From Sphaerosporella brunnea (Eukaryota; Ascomycota; Pezizomycetes; Pezizales; Pyronemataceae), in the NCBI GenBank assembly GCA_008704415.1, contig VXIS01000011.1, positions 1 through 64,000 on the forward strand: DNA of 64,000 bases, in the 5' to 3' direction. Under the pieces are notes generated by a model that saw only the letters and a program-made list of their open reading frames with translations, was not told the origin of the DNA and did not search any database. Shown one piece after another: positions 48,549 through 60,500 of the stretch. Made by a program: the position numbers and the translations under genes. Every line of letters starts with the position of its first letter. Within the stretch, counting starts at the first letter, position 1.

Positions 48549-48724
48549 CCTCATGTGTGGGCTATATGGGGGAACAAGTGCTGATATGTGAGCTGTAGGG
48601 TTTCTATCGTGTCTGCACCATGACTTCGGCAAGTAACCATCAGCCAGTATTGATGCCAGTAGCTCAAAGAGGCGCCCAAGACGATTGCCAGAAGTTTTCT
48701 GTGGGTCAGGGGGGTAAGAAATAA
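47722..48724 (+). CDS. Secreted protein of the so-called ribosomal protein s17-like fungal family
   Basis: Exons 47722-48244, 48300-48511 and 48599-48724 encode 286 residues. The N-terminus is a clear signal peptide (MKFTTILHLTVLITAVSA, cleavage before IPNG), followed by an Asn/Gly- then Ser/Ala-rich linker to about residue 90. The conserved domain includes NFINFCTGKTLTNG, GSCNGIVMGDIPS, ATTFAFFKGINDAGDG, the GHTHVTI segment and RVCTM ... SNHQPVLMPVAQRG. Secreted ascomycete and basidiomycete proteins with this domain are often labelled ribosomal protein s17, a misnomer, and their role is unknown. Intron 2 starts GTATG and runs straight into a T tract of about 28 bases. The frame is intact. 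Confidence 0.88.
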
Positions 48725-49465
48725 ACAGGCTTGATTTGAGGGGCTTGTCAGAGGATGGGGCTTGTCAGAGGATGGACCTTTTTTTTTCCCCCTGTAGCTT
48801 TTCATTTCAACCGGCCTGTTTGTAGATGTTGGTCGTAGTTCAAGGGCCAGTATGACCATGACATGCGTGTGTGGAGGATTCTAAATGGGCCTGAAAAACG
48901 AAGCTTTATATTTTATGGATGGATGTACGATACTTTCTATAATAGCTGGCCAGCATCACCGACGGGGAATTCTCCGGTCACCACACGCGCGTGAGCAGAA
49001 TCTTACCAGGACCATGATCACGATCATCCACACCGGCCATTGCATTTCCAAAAACCCGGTTCTGCACGATGCATGGGCGTTTGGGCCGGCGGCGGCGGTG
49101 GGGGGGCTGTTTTGTTGTTTATGATTTGGGACTTAGGGTTTAGGGCCGCGCGCGTGCTTCACAGGATAGCACTGACCGGCTGACCAACTCATTCAGCGCC
49201 CCTTAGCAACCGCTGTCTAGATCCAGATATGTACTGCTTCTGACAGCGCCTGGGCCTGCCAGGGTCGAGTCCATGCAAGGCTTTCTGTCTAGAGCTTCTG
49301 AGCTGAGGTGGTGAGGCGTGTATATATGACCTTTTTTTTATGCATAGGTTCAAGATGTGTGGAGAATGTTTTGCTGCTGGAAAGAGGTTGGATGCTAGGA
49401 GCCGGAGTGTGTAGAGTTGGGCCTTTGGTGATAATTGCAATTTACCATGAAAAGGGTTCAGAGAA
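48725..49465. other. Intergenic region, nothing recognised
   Basis: Only the 3' flank of the secreted-protein gene and unassigned sequence up to the LINE insertion. The left target-site copy of the LINE occupies 49451-49465. Confidence 0.5.
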
Positions 49466-50472
49466 CACTGTGGCTATGCCGCCGTGATGCAAGCAGACAA
49501 AGAGACCAACATGTGGTGCCGCACGGCCGAGTACATCGGCGAAAACAAGGAAGCCTACGACGCAGAGCCTTTTGGCATCGCCGCAAGCTTGGAAATGGCC
49601 GCCCGTAGCGTTGTTGTCAGGACCCGACCTGCCGGTAAGGTCCGCCTCTTTACCGACGCACAGACGGCCCTCGAACGAATCCAACGAGGCGAGCCCAGCC
49701 CCGGCCAATGGATGCTCCCACGCATCGTCCTCGTGGAGGCAGCCCTGAAGACGCAGGGCTGGACGACAGAGTATCACTGGGTGCCCGGGCATGCGGACAT
49801 CCCCGGCAACGAGTTGGCGGACCAACTCGCCAAAGAGGCAGCCAGAGGCCGGTTAGACAGGGCAGACGGGGTCGACATCGAGGCAGTGGCGTTCGCCCAC
49901 GTCGGGCGTAGGGTCAACAAAGCCAGACACCAAAACCGGGAAGCATGGCTGGCTCTGCACTGCAGACCTAAGGGCTACTTCCGCCGCCGAAAAGGGCCCG
50001 ACCCCACGGTCTTCAAGAGCCGAAAGACCCTGGCATCACGCTTCTTCCAGCTCAGGCTGGGAAAAGCGCCCTTGGCGCCATGCCTACACCAGACCGGTCG
50101 GCGGGACGACGACAAATGCTGGTTCTGCACAGGCGGGCGGACACAATCGAGAGAACACCTCTTCAAACACTGCGCGCGATGGCGGAAGGAGCAGGCGGTG
50201 CTGTGGAAGGCAGCACTAAAGTGGGAATATGGCCCGATGGGGCCTGAATATGTTTTGCTTGATCCTGTCCTCTCCTTTGTCTTTCTCGTTTATCCCCTCT
50301 ACGAGTCTCATTGGTGCGCTACACATCAGGTGCGATTTCCTTGGTTTATTTCCTTCGGAGGAGCAAACCCCCCACAGTAGGACCCTGAGCCTAGGGGCAG
50401 CGATGATCCTGTACTGCCTATATATGTCATGGCCGCAAGCGGCCGAATACAATATGATTAAAGCAAACGAAC
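49466..50472 (+). mobile_element. 5'-truncated LINE, RNase H and zinc-knuckle end
   Basis: The insert is flanked by a perfect 15-bp target-site duplication, AAAGGGTTCAGAGAA, at 49451-49465 and 50473-50487. The plus-strand frame (about 49484-50380) encodes the end of an RNase H domain (FTDAQTALERI, WVPGHADIPGNELADQLAKE) and a Cys/His knuckle (CWFC ... H ... C), as at the C-terminus of Tad/I-type non-LTR retrotransposon ORF2. The reverse transcriptase and endonuclease are missing. The 3' end carries the palindrome GGCCGCAAGCGGCC (50431-50444) and a short A-rich tail. The remaining frame is open to 50380, so the copy is fairly young, but it cannot move by itself. Confidence 0.88.
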
Positions 50473-51734
50473 AAAGGGTTCAGAGAAGGGAAACTGGCTT
50501 CAAACTGATGCTGATGACTCGGCAGCCAACAGCCTCCCCGTCACCTTTTTTTCTATCTGCTGCAAAACTTGAAACAACCGCATTTCTCATCTATTCATCG
50601 CCTTCAAAAACTGATTATTTCCGACTCTGCTAAACCTAACCTGCCACCTCCACATCACGAAGTTGACCAACGCCGAAATTCGTCGCCGAATAAGCCGCAC
50701 TCTTCAACATCGCCAAAAATTGCGTATTTGTAACAATCGGTCAAGTGTAGTGCCGAGTCGGCGAATAAATCGCCTGGGGTGCGGGACAGGTAGCGATTGA
50801 ATCTATCGACCATCCTGCAACATCCGGTACAAGTGGAGCTTGGGCGGCAACTTGCAAGCTTGATGATGGGCATATCGTCGACCAACACCGCGTCAGACAC
50901 GATCCTCGGCTCATTGTCGTTTGTGCGCACGTGGTGGGCGGTGAGCACTGAGCAGGTAGCAATCCTTTTCCTTTTGATCCTCGGGATGACAAAGACTCCC
51001 AAATGAGCGGCGCTCCTCGCTGTTCACGATGAATATGTTCCCGTTGCGTAGTGGTACATCCGCGCGCAAAGCATAGGGTGCTGGAGAACCGCTTGCTTTT
51101 CTCCACAGGGCCCGAGTGGTTGCCATACAATTCGAGAGCGTGATCCCGGTTTGGGCCGCGTCCATTCATTCCAAGATAGCACAGGTAATTTCCATGCACG
51201 CGCTTCACGAGAGAGCACTCGTTTATTCAAAGCCCGCCAGCCATGGCGGCTAACGAGAATACTGGTATCAGCAACGACCGCGGCGACCAGCCCCACTGCC
51301 GGGTTTGTCCGCCAAATATGGCAAATTCAACATGGAGTGTTGTGATGCTTGCTTTGGCCGCCGATTCGATTTCGACTGTAAGGACAGAGCGGGCAGCTGG
51401 TAAGTTTGCATATAAAAGTTGTCCGACCGGAACAGCTGCCGTTTTCAAGCTGGATTGGAAAGGTCGGTTTCAAGAAACGGACTGGCACTACTCTTCTGCT
51501 GGCCCGTCGACAAAAACGTAGCGGGGAACTGTCTGGGTTACGAAGATCATCTGGTGTATCTACTGCGCAGTGAAATCCCAAGCCAATACAGCCTATATAC
51601 TTATCTACTTAAGTTCCTCAAAGCGTGCCGGTGGGACCAAAACGCTTTAGCACCGACGCTGAGTAAGACTCCCGCGCGGTGATCGCCATGCTAAAAGCTT
51701 AACTTGACCGCACTGCACGCCACTCACGCGTTCC
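50473..51734. other. Intergenic region with unassigned minus-strand frames
   Basis: Overlapping minus-strand frames at 50655-51002, 50741-51208 and 51227-51581 include SCPLCPYSRNRIGG and DNEPRIVSDAVLVDD-like stretches but match no family I can name. A decayed gene is possible. I do not call one. Confidence 0.35.
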
Positions 51735-53208
51735 ATGGCCAGAATACCCATCCCCTACCTACCAGCCCTGCTGCTGCTCCTCTCAGAGCTAGCCGAGCTC
51801 CTTCTCGTGTCTCCGCGCATCCGGCTCCTCGAGGCTGCCATTTGCCGCACACACTACCAGCTCCCCTCCGTGCCCGAAGATCAATGCAAGATCCCCGAAG
51901 TGCAGGCACGCCTGGCGCACATTCGGGGTTGGCAGGTATTCTTTGAGGCGTTGCCGGTGATGACGCTGGCCGTTCTGTGGGGCGCGCTCGCGGACAGAGT
52001 GGGCAGGAAACGCGTGCTGGCGCTCAATTTTCTGGGATGCGCAGTCCACATCGCGTGGTTCGCGCTCGTGTGTAATCCCGCCAGCACTATGGCCGTGGAG
52101 TGGGTGTGGGCATCTGCGTTGGCGTTCGTGCTCGGTGGTGGTCCCAGGACTGCTGGTGTACTGATATTGGCCTTGGTGAATGATGTGTCGTCAAGTGAAG
52201 AGAGGTATTGCCAGCGGCTCCGGATCGGTCTGGAGAAGACGCTGATGATAGTTGCAGGAGTGAACGGTTCTACTATACGTACTCTGCTTTTCTAGTGACG
52301 GAACTTATCGCCATGCCGATGGCTTCTGTGTTGATGCAGAAGAGTATCATGCTGCCGTTTGTGATTGCGTTGACAACGCTAGTATGCTGCTTCCCGGTTT
52401 TGGCGGCAATACGAGCGAAGAAGTTCAAAGATGACGACGAAGGTGAAGAAGCTGTAACTGGATTGCTAGGCGGTGAAGCAGGAGATGCAACAGGGAAGAC
52501 CTATCCCAAAACCTTCAGAGGGGCGCTTCGATATTTGCGTCAGGTAGATGTGAACATTTATCTAGTCCTCCTTGGCCATCTGATCTGTCCAGTCCGGCAA
52601 GAGCTGGTATTCCAAATCCTAATACCGTACACATCCAAAAGATTCGACCTTCCGGTTTCCAAGGTTGCCTAGCCTAGCCTATCTAAACGGCCTTGCCACA
52701 GAGTGCTGACCCTTCAAAGGCCGGGCTCCTTCTCTCCGTTGTTGCCGTCACCAATCTGGCAGTTTTCGTCTCCGTGCTTCCGGGCGCAAGCCGCCTTCTG
52801 CGTCAAAAATTACCCCCAAGCCGCGTCGACGCGCTTACGGCCTCCTCATCCTCTCTCCTACTTGCAACCGGGTGTCTGTTGATAGGATTCGCCGGCGCGT
52901 TCCCGTTGCTGGTAATTGCTACTGGTGCTTTCGCAGCTGGCTTCGGCATTCGCCTGGGGTTGTTGAGTCTTTTGACTGCGCTCGTGGACCCGGGAATGGT
53001 TGGAAGAGCATATACTCTTGTCACCGTGGTCGAGGGCGCTGGCGAGATGATTAGTGCACCTGTGTTGCAGGAGCTTTGGGCTTGGGGTTTGCAGACGGAT
53101 GGTGTATGGAGGGGTGCGCCATGGTGGGCTGGAATGGTGGTTTATGCTGCTGGATGGTGGTGGATCCGAAAGGTGAGGGTGAAAGGGGAGAGGAGCGAGG
53201 GGATCTGA
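51735..53208 (+). CDS. MFS transporter, substrate unknown
   Basis: Exons 51735-52204, 52258-52663 and 52702-53208 encode about 460 residues with roughly twelve hydrophobic segments. The second-loop MFS motif (GALADRVGRKR, about residue 97) is present. It resembles fungal drug/metabolite MFS carriers, with an acidic central loop (about DDDEGEEAVTGL). The second intron is only 38 nt with the donor at 52664. An alternative donor nine bases upstream (GTTTCC) gives 47 nt and removes three residues, with the same frame. It is convergent with arsH, with 162 bp between the stop codons, which makes an arsenical or related efflux role worth considering, but no motif proves it. Confidence 0.85.
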
Positions 53209-53370
53209 CGAGGGGTGGTTACATGCCGATGGCGGTCTTGAGAGAGTGCTAAGATGATCTTGAACTTTTGTCTGGGACGACAAAGTCAAAGGATCAGCAA
53301 CATCAGGTTTCTATTGAACAATCCTTTCTGCTTTTATGTATCACATTTTCTCTATCCTCTTGCCCGTGTC

Positions 53371-54318
53371 TTAGTTGCTCACACCACCAGCCGCCGCGGC
53401 GGCGGCAGCAGCAGCAGCCTTGGCCTCCTTCTCTCTCCTCTCTTTCCTTTCACTGAATCTGTCGCCCATGCCCTCACTCAACGGCCTAAACGCAGCCGTA
53501 AATCTAAACAACTCCTCGCACACATCCACCAACCGATCTCTATTGGAGCTGGGCATAAGCCTGCTTCCACCCTCCTCCGCATCCTCGGCCGTAAACTGCG
53601 TCCAAGCCATGGGCAAACTACTCTGATTGGGCACGACCCACATGCGCATCCATCTCCCCAAGATCCTGAGGGAGTTGACAGTGTTGAAGCTCTGGCTGCC
53701 GCCAGAAACCTGGGCGAGCGCCAACGTCCTTCCCTGCGTCGGCCGCACGCTCCCCGTCAACAGCGGTATCCAATCGATCTGGTTCTTGAACACGGCGGTA
53801 AGGTTCCCGTGCTGTTCCGGCGAGCACCAAAAGTGGCCGTCGCTCCACGCGCTGAGTTTCCGGAGCTCCTGCACCTTCGGGTGGTCGTGCTGGACGTCAT
53901 CCTTGACCGGGAGTCCCGTCGGGTCGAAGACGCGGACGTCGGCGCCGAGGCGGTGGAGGATACGGGAGGCCTCGTAAGCTAGTAGCCGTGAGAAGGAGCG
54001 CTGCCGCTGAGAGCCGTATAGGACTAGGAATTTCAAGCGCGGAGTTGCTGTCGATGCAAGTGCCGATACGGAGTCAAGTTCAAGCTTGGATACCCAGTCT
54101 GAAGAACGGATTTCGGTTGGTAGAAGGAATGGTCGGTATTGAGCATCGATGGCCGGATCATCGTAGGGGTCGAGGGTCGCCGCTGGGGGGCTGACTCCGT
54201 TTGTAAGCGTGGTGGAACTCATGGTGGTGGTGGTGGTGGCGGCGGCGGTGGTGGTGGTGGAGCTCATTCCCCGCGAGAATACGGTGTTGGAAAGACGGAT
54301 GGAAGATCGAGCAAACAT
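53371..54318 (-). CDS. arsH: ArsH, NADPH-dependent FMN reductase
   Basis: This is a single exon of 315 residues. The flavodoxin-like fold carries the FMN phosphate loop [13 protein letters not shown] (residues 101-113), then [55 protein letters not shown] and [15 protein letters not shown], all diagnostic of ArsH. ArsH enzymes oxidise trivalent organoarsenicals and reduce quinones and confer arsenical resistance. The N-terminus ([18 protein letters not shown]) is basic and free of acidic residues, like a mitochondrial presequence. A second ATG at residue 18 could give a cytosolic form. Thr runs near residue 25 and a poly-Ala tract near the C-terminus come from trinucleotide repeats. Confidence 0.93.
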   Translation of the reverse strand: MFARSSIRLSNTVFSRGMSSTTTTAAATTTTTMSSTTLTNGVSPPAATLDPYDDPAIDAQYRPFLLPTEIRSSDWVSKLELDSVSALASTATPRLKFLVLYGSQRQRSFSRLLAYEASRILHRLGADVRVFDPTGLPVKDDVQHDHPKVQELRKLSAWSDGHFWCSPEQHGNLTAVFKNQIDWIPLLTGSVRPTQGRTLALAQVSGGSQSFNTVNSLRILGRWMRMWVVPNQSSLPMAWTQFTAEDAEEGGSRLMPSSNRDRLVDVCEELFRFTAAFRPLSEGMGDRFSERKERREKEAKAAAAAAAAAAGGVSN

Positions 54319-54866
54319 CTATTTTTTATCTCTCGCTCGGAGGTTGATATATCAGGTACTCCAACAACGTAAATAAAGAAGGTAGCACTTATTATCCAGT
54401 GTGTCACTGCCGTGATGTGAGTGGCTGGCGCGCAGTAGAAAATTTCCTAGTTTAGCGAGGGGTTTTCCGCGGACTCTTGGCATTTCACCCGATCGTGCCG
54501 GTTGCTCTGGCGCTCGATTTATGGGATTGTGGATGGAACTCTGGCGTCAGTTCTGTACGCGGCCCAGTTTCAGCATGGGGTTTTCCGCAAAGCGGTACGC
54601 CGCCTAGCCACCAATCATTCGGCACAAGATGAAGCCAGCAGCATGAAATTCTGTGGGTACTTGTACAGCCCAGAAACGATGAAGCAATAGCACCCGGTCC
54701 ACAGCCAAAAGCCCCACCAGCAGAAAGGGTTTCTTCCTGAGCAGGTGCCTGGTTTCTGCCTGGTTTTCTGCGATATCCCGTCCCGTAAAGTCAAGCGCGT
54801 GGTGAGCAAGACGAATATCCTGGCCACAAATATCCTCCATCGTGGCCAAGCTGAGATCAAGCAATA

Positions 54867-55219
54867 GGGGTATTCAATTTGGCTGAAAACGGCACCATAT
54901 AGGGGTCGCCGATTAGCGATAGCATAATAGGTAGTTGTAGTTGAATACCCCCAATAAAAGATGCCTAAAATTGGGCATATTATGCGTCGTAAAAGTTGTT
55001 TCCTCTTGTCGCTTGTTTTGCGCCTGATTCCGGTGGATGTGAGTGCTAGCATGTGAGCCGCGATTATGTGGAGGGCCGTAATCGGTGGGGTATTTGGAGC
55101 TTTATTGATCCCCGACCATCATTAAAATGAAAAGACATATTATGTGCCTAAAATGAAAAGTAGACGTCCACATTCTGGTACCCATATATGGTGCCGTTTT
55201 CAGCCAAATTGAATACCCC
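54867..55219. mobile_element. TA-flanked MITE (GGGGTATTCAATTTGG ends)
   Basis: This 353-bp element has nearly perfect inverted ends of about 35 bp (GGGGTATTCAATTTGGCTGA and its complement, continuing AAACGGCACCATATA). TA flanks it at 54865-54866 and 55220-55221. It is non-coding. Confidence 0.78.
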
Positions 55220-55240
55220 TAATGGCTTAAGCGGCCTTTA

Positions 55241-55318
55241 CTCGACGATTTTTAAGTATCCGGATGCTGGCCTGGGTTAGGGTTTCTTGGGCATCCGGAT
55301 ACTTAAAAAATCGTCCAG
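55241..55318. mobile_element. 78-bp TA-flanked foldback MITE
   Basis: The inverted arms (CTCGACGATTTTTAAGTATC then CGGATGC, and the matching complement) surround a loop of about 23 bp. TA occurs at 55239-55240 and 55319-55320. It begins 21 bp after the right end of the preceding MITE. Confidence 0.7.
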
Positions 55319-56362
55319 TAGCGAAACAAGGGCTGCCTCTCCCAAGCGGACGTTGCGGCTCAAGATCCAGCAATGCTAAAGAGATGCCCTTTGCTTTTGG
55401 AGCAATTGGGACCGTATCCCAAGAACTGGTTATTCGTGAGTTCGGAATGCAGGGTTCGGGCTTTCTGGAGGGTTGTTGACAACCGCAAAACCTCGTAAAT
55501 GGTGGCAGGCCTAGCGGAGAAGCGGCGAATCGGGGGCAGGCAGTAGCAAAGTACGCAGTAGTCAAAGGTCCCGTGACCACAGGTACGTTCAGAAGCTGGG
55601 ACTGGGTGACTGGCCTTAATCAGTTGCGGGCCCTGATAGAACGTTTTCTACATAGAACGTTTCCTACATAGAACGTTTTACGTGGGAGTTTAGCTGCGTC
55701 TCCAACAGCATGCCATTTCAGTTAGTTTCAGCCCGCGGCTGAGACATTCACTGACTACAGTCAACACCACCATAGGAAAAGGCTCGGAAAGGAGGTGGGA
55801 TACAAAAACGAAGTACAAGTCAGAGAAAGAGCGACGGATTCGAAAATCGTGAAGGATAAAGTTTTGGGTGCGGCTATTTGGGGGGGGGGGGGGTAGGTAG
55901 CGACGATTTCAGATATTCGATATCTCAGCGGGTGCAGGCTTTTCTTTGTTTTTCTACTTGTGGTCATGTGGCCCTATCAAGTGCAATATCGGATCCTGCG
56001 GCGGCATTCCCGTGTTTGACCTGCCGAGCGGACTGCTTCGATCGTGAGGGATAACCCGCTGCATGACCGTAAAACAGTCCTGTGTTCGGTTTTGCGGTTT
56101 CCCTTCCGTTTGTCGTGCGGTTTCCCTTTTCTTCGCCGGGAGGACAGAACAGCCCCCAATATAGCTTAGCCCCCACACTCCCCCCCCTCCCACCGGCACC
56201 GAGACAGGTTCCCGTATTTCCCTGCATGGATGATTGGCCGTCGTGCATGATGCTTTGGATCAACATGCAGCTGTGTCCAGCTGCCCTACATACATACATA
56301 CACATATCTGCTCTCCACACTTGACGGCTCCCGAGTTCTCACGACCACAACAGCAAAATACC

Positions 56363-56891
56363 GATAAGAAATATTACAAGGCCTGGAGGTCGTACAGGCT
56401 CGACCCTAAGGCGCGAAAGGCCCTCGCCTCTCGGTTCTATCAGCTTAAGCTGAACAAAGCGCCAACGGCCCCCTACTTGAAGTGGACGAACAGGAGGGCG
56501 GACGACAACTGCTGGTTCTGCAAAGACACCGCCGCGGACCAGGGAGCACCTTTTCAAACGCTGTGCCAGGTGGCGAAGAGAGATGTTGTAGAAGGCGGTT
56601 GGCGAAGCCACGATGCATGAGGGAAAGATAGGGAGTGGAAGAAAGAAGGTCCCCCCATCAAGGTACTAAAGCTGTGCTGGATTTCCTAGCGAATACAAAG
56701 ATTGGGACCGAGAAGCCAAGAATGTAGCGACGATCAGCTTTGAGTTATTTTCTTTCCTATGTCAGCTACGAATTTCCTTATGTCTTCTTTCCTTTAAAAG
56801 ACACCCGACTATAGGCCTTTAGGGCCTAAGGGCAGTCTACATGTACCCGTAATGTCATGGCCGCAAGCGGCCGAATACAGTAAGATTAAAA

Positions 56892-56927
<36 letters not shown>
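56363..56927 (+). mobile_element. 5'-truncated LINE with poly-A tail
   Basis: The insert is flanked by the 11-bp duplication AGCAAAATACC (56352-56362 and 56928-56938). It encodes only the last part of the LINE protein, aligning to the zinc-knuckle end of the 49466-50472 copy (KALASRFYQLKLNKAP, then DDNCWFC). The frame then breaks. The 3' untranslated part carries the same palindrome GGCCGCAAGCGGCC (56859-56872) and GATTAAA, followed by an A tract of about 35 nt. It is the same family as the other copy but a different subfamily. Confidence 0.9.
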
Positions 56928-56929
<2 letters not shown>

Positions 56930-57586
56930 CAAAATACCCACGGCGAGGAGACAGACATACTATCCTGAGATCACAGAGCGCTTGCAGCGGTGTTCACAGA
57001 AACCTACGACCAATAAAAATAAAAATAAAAAATAAGATCGGACGAAGGGGGGTTTTCAGCCCCTCAGAGCACAAATGCTGCTACCTGCACGCACATATGG
57101 CTGATTGGTGGGTTCGTGCTTCCCACTTCCCGCTTCCCGCCTGATCGGGAGCAGTTCATTCAGTACAGTTTCAGTGGTCTGTCAAAATGAACGTGGCAGT
57201 TTCCAACGCGGCATGTGCAGATACTGGATGAAACTGGGGACGGGCACTGCCCCGCATCGATAGGACGCCTGGGGGCGTGGATACTGGAATATATTTTCCT
57301 CGAGAGGGCCAGCTTTACGATATTAGGCTGGCATCGCCTTTGGCCTGACCGAACCATCTTTGCTGCACCGAACGTCCCAGGATTCTGTCCCGTTAGTCTT
57401 AGCTGGCCCGTTCTGCGCTTCGGCCCGCCTTTACAAGCGAATCCAGTGCATTGACGCCACTGCACGTTCTTCGGTACGGGTCTCGAACTCGTCTCCACAA
57501 TCGTTTGGCCTCCGATTTTGATCTCGCCCCCTTCCACGTTGACGGAAACAGTCCAACTGAAACCTTGCCCTTCGTCCCCAGAAAGG

Positions 57587-60500
57587 ATGCAGCGGTGGCC
57601 GGTGTACCTTGCTGTTTTCTTCTGGCTCGCATACGTGGTCTACACTGTTTGCCGCGGCCTCGTTGAGAGCGATCTTGAGTCAGATAATGTTGGCCTGCAA
57701 CAGGTTGCCGAAGGCATCGATCCAGTAGTCGAGTATGTTTGTCCTCCCTAGTTCGTAAAGTCCGACTAAAAAGGGCAGTATTGTGGCCATCCATGGCCTA
57801 GATGGGCACTGGAACAAGACTTGGACTGCCAGAAATAAAGCTTTCTGGCTCCGCGATTTTTTGCCTGCGAAAATACGGCAAGCCCGAGTCTTCAGCTACG
57901 GATATGACTCCAGAACGCATGGGGCTAGCCAGCTTTCTCAACTCAGCTTGCATGAGCTTGGACGAGAACTGGTTACCGAACTGGTAGCCATAAGACATGA
58001 GACCAAGGTATTTGGTTTTTCTGTATCCTTGACTCTAATGCTAAATTTGTCCAGACCGAGCCACGCCGTCCGATTATCTTCATTACCCACAGCTTGGGTG
58101 GACTGATCCTGAAGAGTGTACGTCGAGGACTTGCACCGTAACACGAATCTCACTCACAGACTACAGGGCCTAAGTTACGCCCATACCTGTGGCGAGGGTA
58201 ATCTGAAAGAGCATCAAGAGATCAAGCTTTCTACATACGGAATCGTCTTCATTGGATGTCCCCATCAGGGGGGCAGGGGTGCTGGATTTGCAACTACCTT
58301 TGCGCAGATCATTTCCCTAGTCTACAACACCAACTGGAATGTTCTTCAACATCTTCGTCGAAATTCCGAATGGCTACGGGAGCACGAAGACTACTTCATG
58401 GGGATCAGCAAAGACTTTGAGATTTCGTTCTTCTACGAAGAATATGCCATGAAGATTCCCGGGCTCCCTGGAATACATGTTTGCCTACCCACTCACACTC
58501 TGTGCCAAAAAGGCAACTCGCTGACATAGTACCTTGCTCAGATTGTCCCTCAACATTCGGCCGTTATTCCGGGAAAGGCGAATTCCAACAGAATCGCTCT
58601 TCCAGGAGACCACAGAGGCATGGTCAAATTTCGCTCTCCTGATTCGATAGGTTTCAAGCGAATCGTCAGACAACTGAATTCCCTCCTTGAAAAACTGGAG
58701 GAGTGGAAAGCGTCGAGGGGTGAGTAGCCCAATAGCCTGGATACGGGCAACTTCTCATCGCTTACGGTGACAGAAGTTCTGATGGATGGGGTGTCATAGA
58801 GTTGGAAGCGAATAGATATATGCGAGGCGATTCTCCAGCTTTCGTTCCAAAGGACTTTGAAATACCGTTTTCACTGTACCAAAAGAATTGGAAATTTACC
58901 GGCAGAGTTGCCGAGCAGCTGCGGATAAGAGAGATATTGAGGACCGCAGAGCGTGAAAAATCCCTTTCATCCAGAGTAGCGACAAAACATAGGTCGGAAC
59001 GCAGAGTTGTGTCGCTGTGTGGCCCTGGTGGCGTAGGAAAGTCGCAGTTGGCCCTGATGCATGCACATGAGCATGTGACACGAGCGTACAGCGCTGTCAT
59101 CTGGATCAACGCGCACAGCAGAGCCGTCCTTGATGCCAGTGTTTCGACGCTCGCCAAGGAGATTGCTGACCATTACATCAAGGAGACGCCGGAGACCTAT
59201 CAGCGGTTTGCGCGGGTGCTGGGGTTCCACGATGAGCCCCACCTGCTCCTGCAGTCTTTCCAAACAAGGGATGTGGCATGGAAACTAGGCATCCTTCAGC
59301 AATGGCTGGCAATTCCGGAGAACCACCACTGGCTGGTCATCATCGACAACAGCGATCGTGTCCCCGGGAATTCTACCTCCTTCGACTCGATCGATTCCAT
59401 TTTGCCCGAGCGCGAAATTTTGCCCAGCACTGGCGGAAGCGTCATCGTGACCACCAGACTTACAGGACGTGCGGGGATCCACGAAACAATAAAGGTGAAA
59501 GAAATGGATGCTGAAAGCGGCCTCGAGTTGCTCCTCAAGAGTGCGAACCTAGGTCGGGAGACTCTGGCTCCCCAAGGTAAGTAGAATCCTCCGCCATTAG
59601 CTTGCTTTGCGCTGACCGTGACATTAGAGCTTGCCGAAGCGGCGAAACTCGTTGATGACCTCGGTAGTCTTCCGATAGCCCTTGACCAAGCGGGAGCGTA
59701 TATCCAAAAACGAGGGTTAGACTTCGCTGTATATCGTGACCGGCTGCAACGTTATTTCAAAAATGTCGCCCAAGCCGCAAGCGAGAGTACCTCCGAACAG
59801 CTGTACGATCGACCAGCCTTTTACTGGACTTGGGATATTTCCTATAGGGATCTCCAAGAAAGGTATCCGGCTGCGGCGGAATTGCTAATTTTGTGTGCCT
59901 TTCTTCACAACATCAACATACGCGAAGACATGCTCCGCAGAGGAAACATTTTTGGTAGGCCCCGACGATTGACCACTACTTGGATGGGCCATGGGGTTGA
60001 CTCGGATTTGGCATAGATGAGATGGTTCTTAATGATGCCGTTGATACATTGGCATCCTACTCGCTCATTACACGGTCGATGGGCATAACTGGCAGCGGCG
60101 AGAAGAGCTTCTCAATGCACGCCTTAGCACACAAATGGGCGCGGATCCACCTACCTCTAGAGGATCAGAAACAGTGCACGAAGAAAGCCATGCAAGTGGT
60201 CTCCTCCGCCACCACGATCCACCGCAAGAAAGATAGGGAGGACGATTGGCTATTCGTTCAAATGATCAAGCCACACTTACACGACTGCCGAGAGCACCTC
60301 GAAGAATACCTCAAAGACGATATTCTGGACATCGACGCATCTTTGAACGCCCACAACCTCGGCGTCGCATTCGATGATCTGAGCCTATTTCAACTGGCAG
60401 AACTGCCCTACCGGAAAGCCATACAAGGCCTTGAAAATGCGGGCGAGCAGCTGAAGGAAACTCTCACCGATATGAGACATAGCTTGGGCAAAAACCTCAG

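Larger units (their letters stand above)
54319..57586. other. Gene-poor region with two MITEs and a truncated LINE
   Basis: It contains the elements at 54867-55219 and 55241-55318, a G run near 55880-55893, and the LINE fragment 56363-56927. I find no supported protein-coding gene in the remainder. The last 400 bp are the presumed NLR promoter. Confidence 0.5.

Noticed and set aside
50655..51581. Possible decayed HET-type or other gene on the minus strand
   Set aside because: Overlapping frames contain a few protein-like stretches but I could not join them with splice sites or match a family.
57160..57537. Minus-strand frame of 125 codons upstream of the NLR
   Set aside because: No family match. 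It overlaps the presumed NLR promoter and has no splice or start support.
58719..58803. Apparent frameshift in the NLR between hydrolase and NB-ARC
   Set aside because: The nearest acceptor (58772) leads to a stop, but the acceptor ending at 58799 restores the frame exactly, giving a 80-nt intron. No break is needed.
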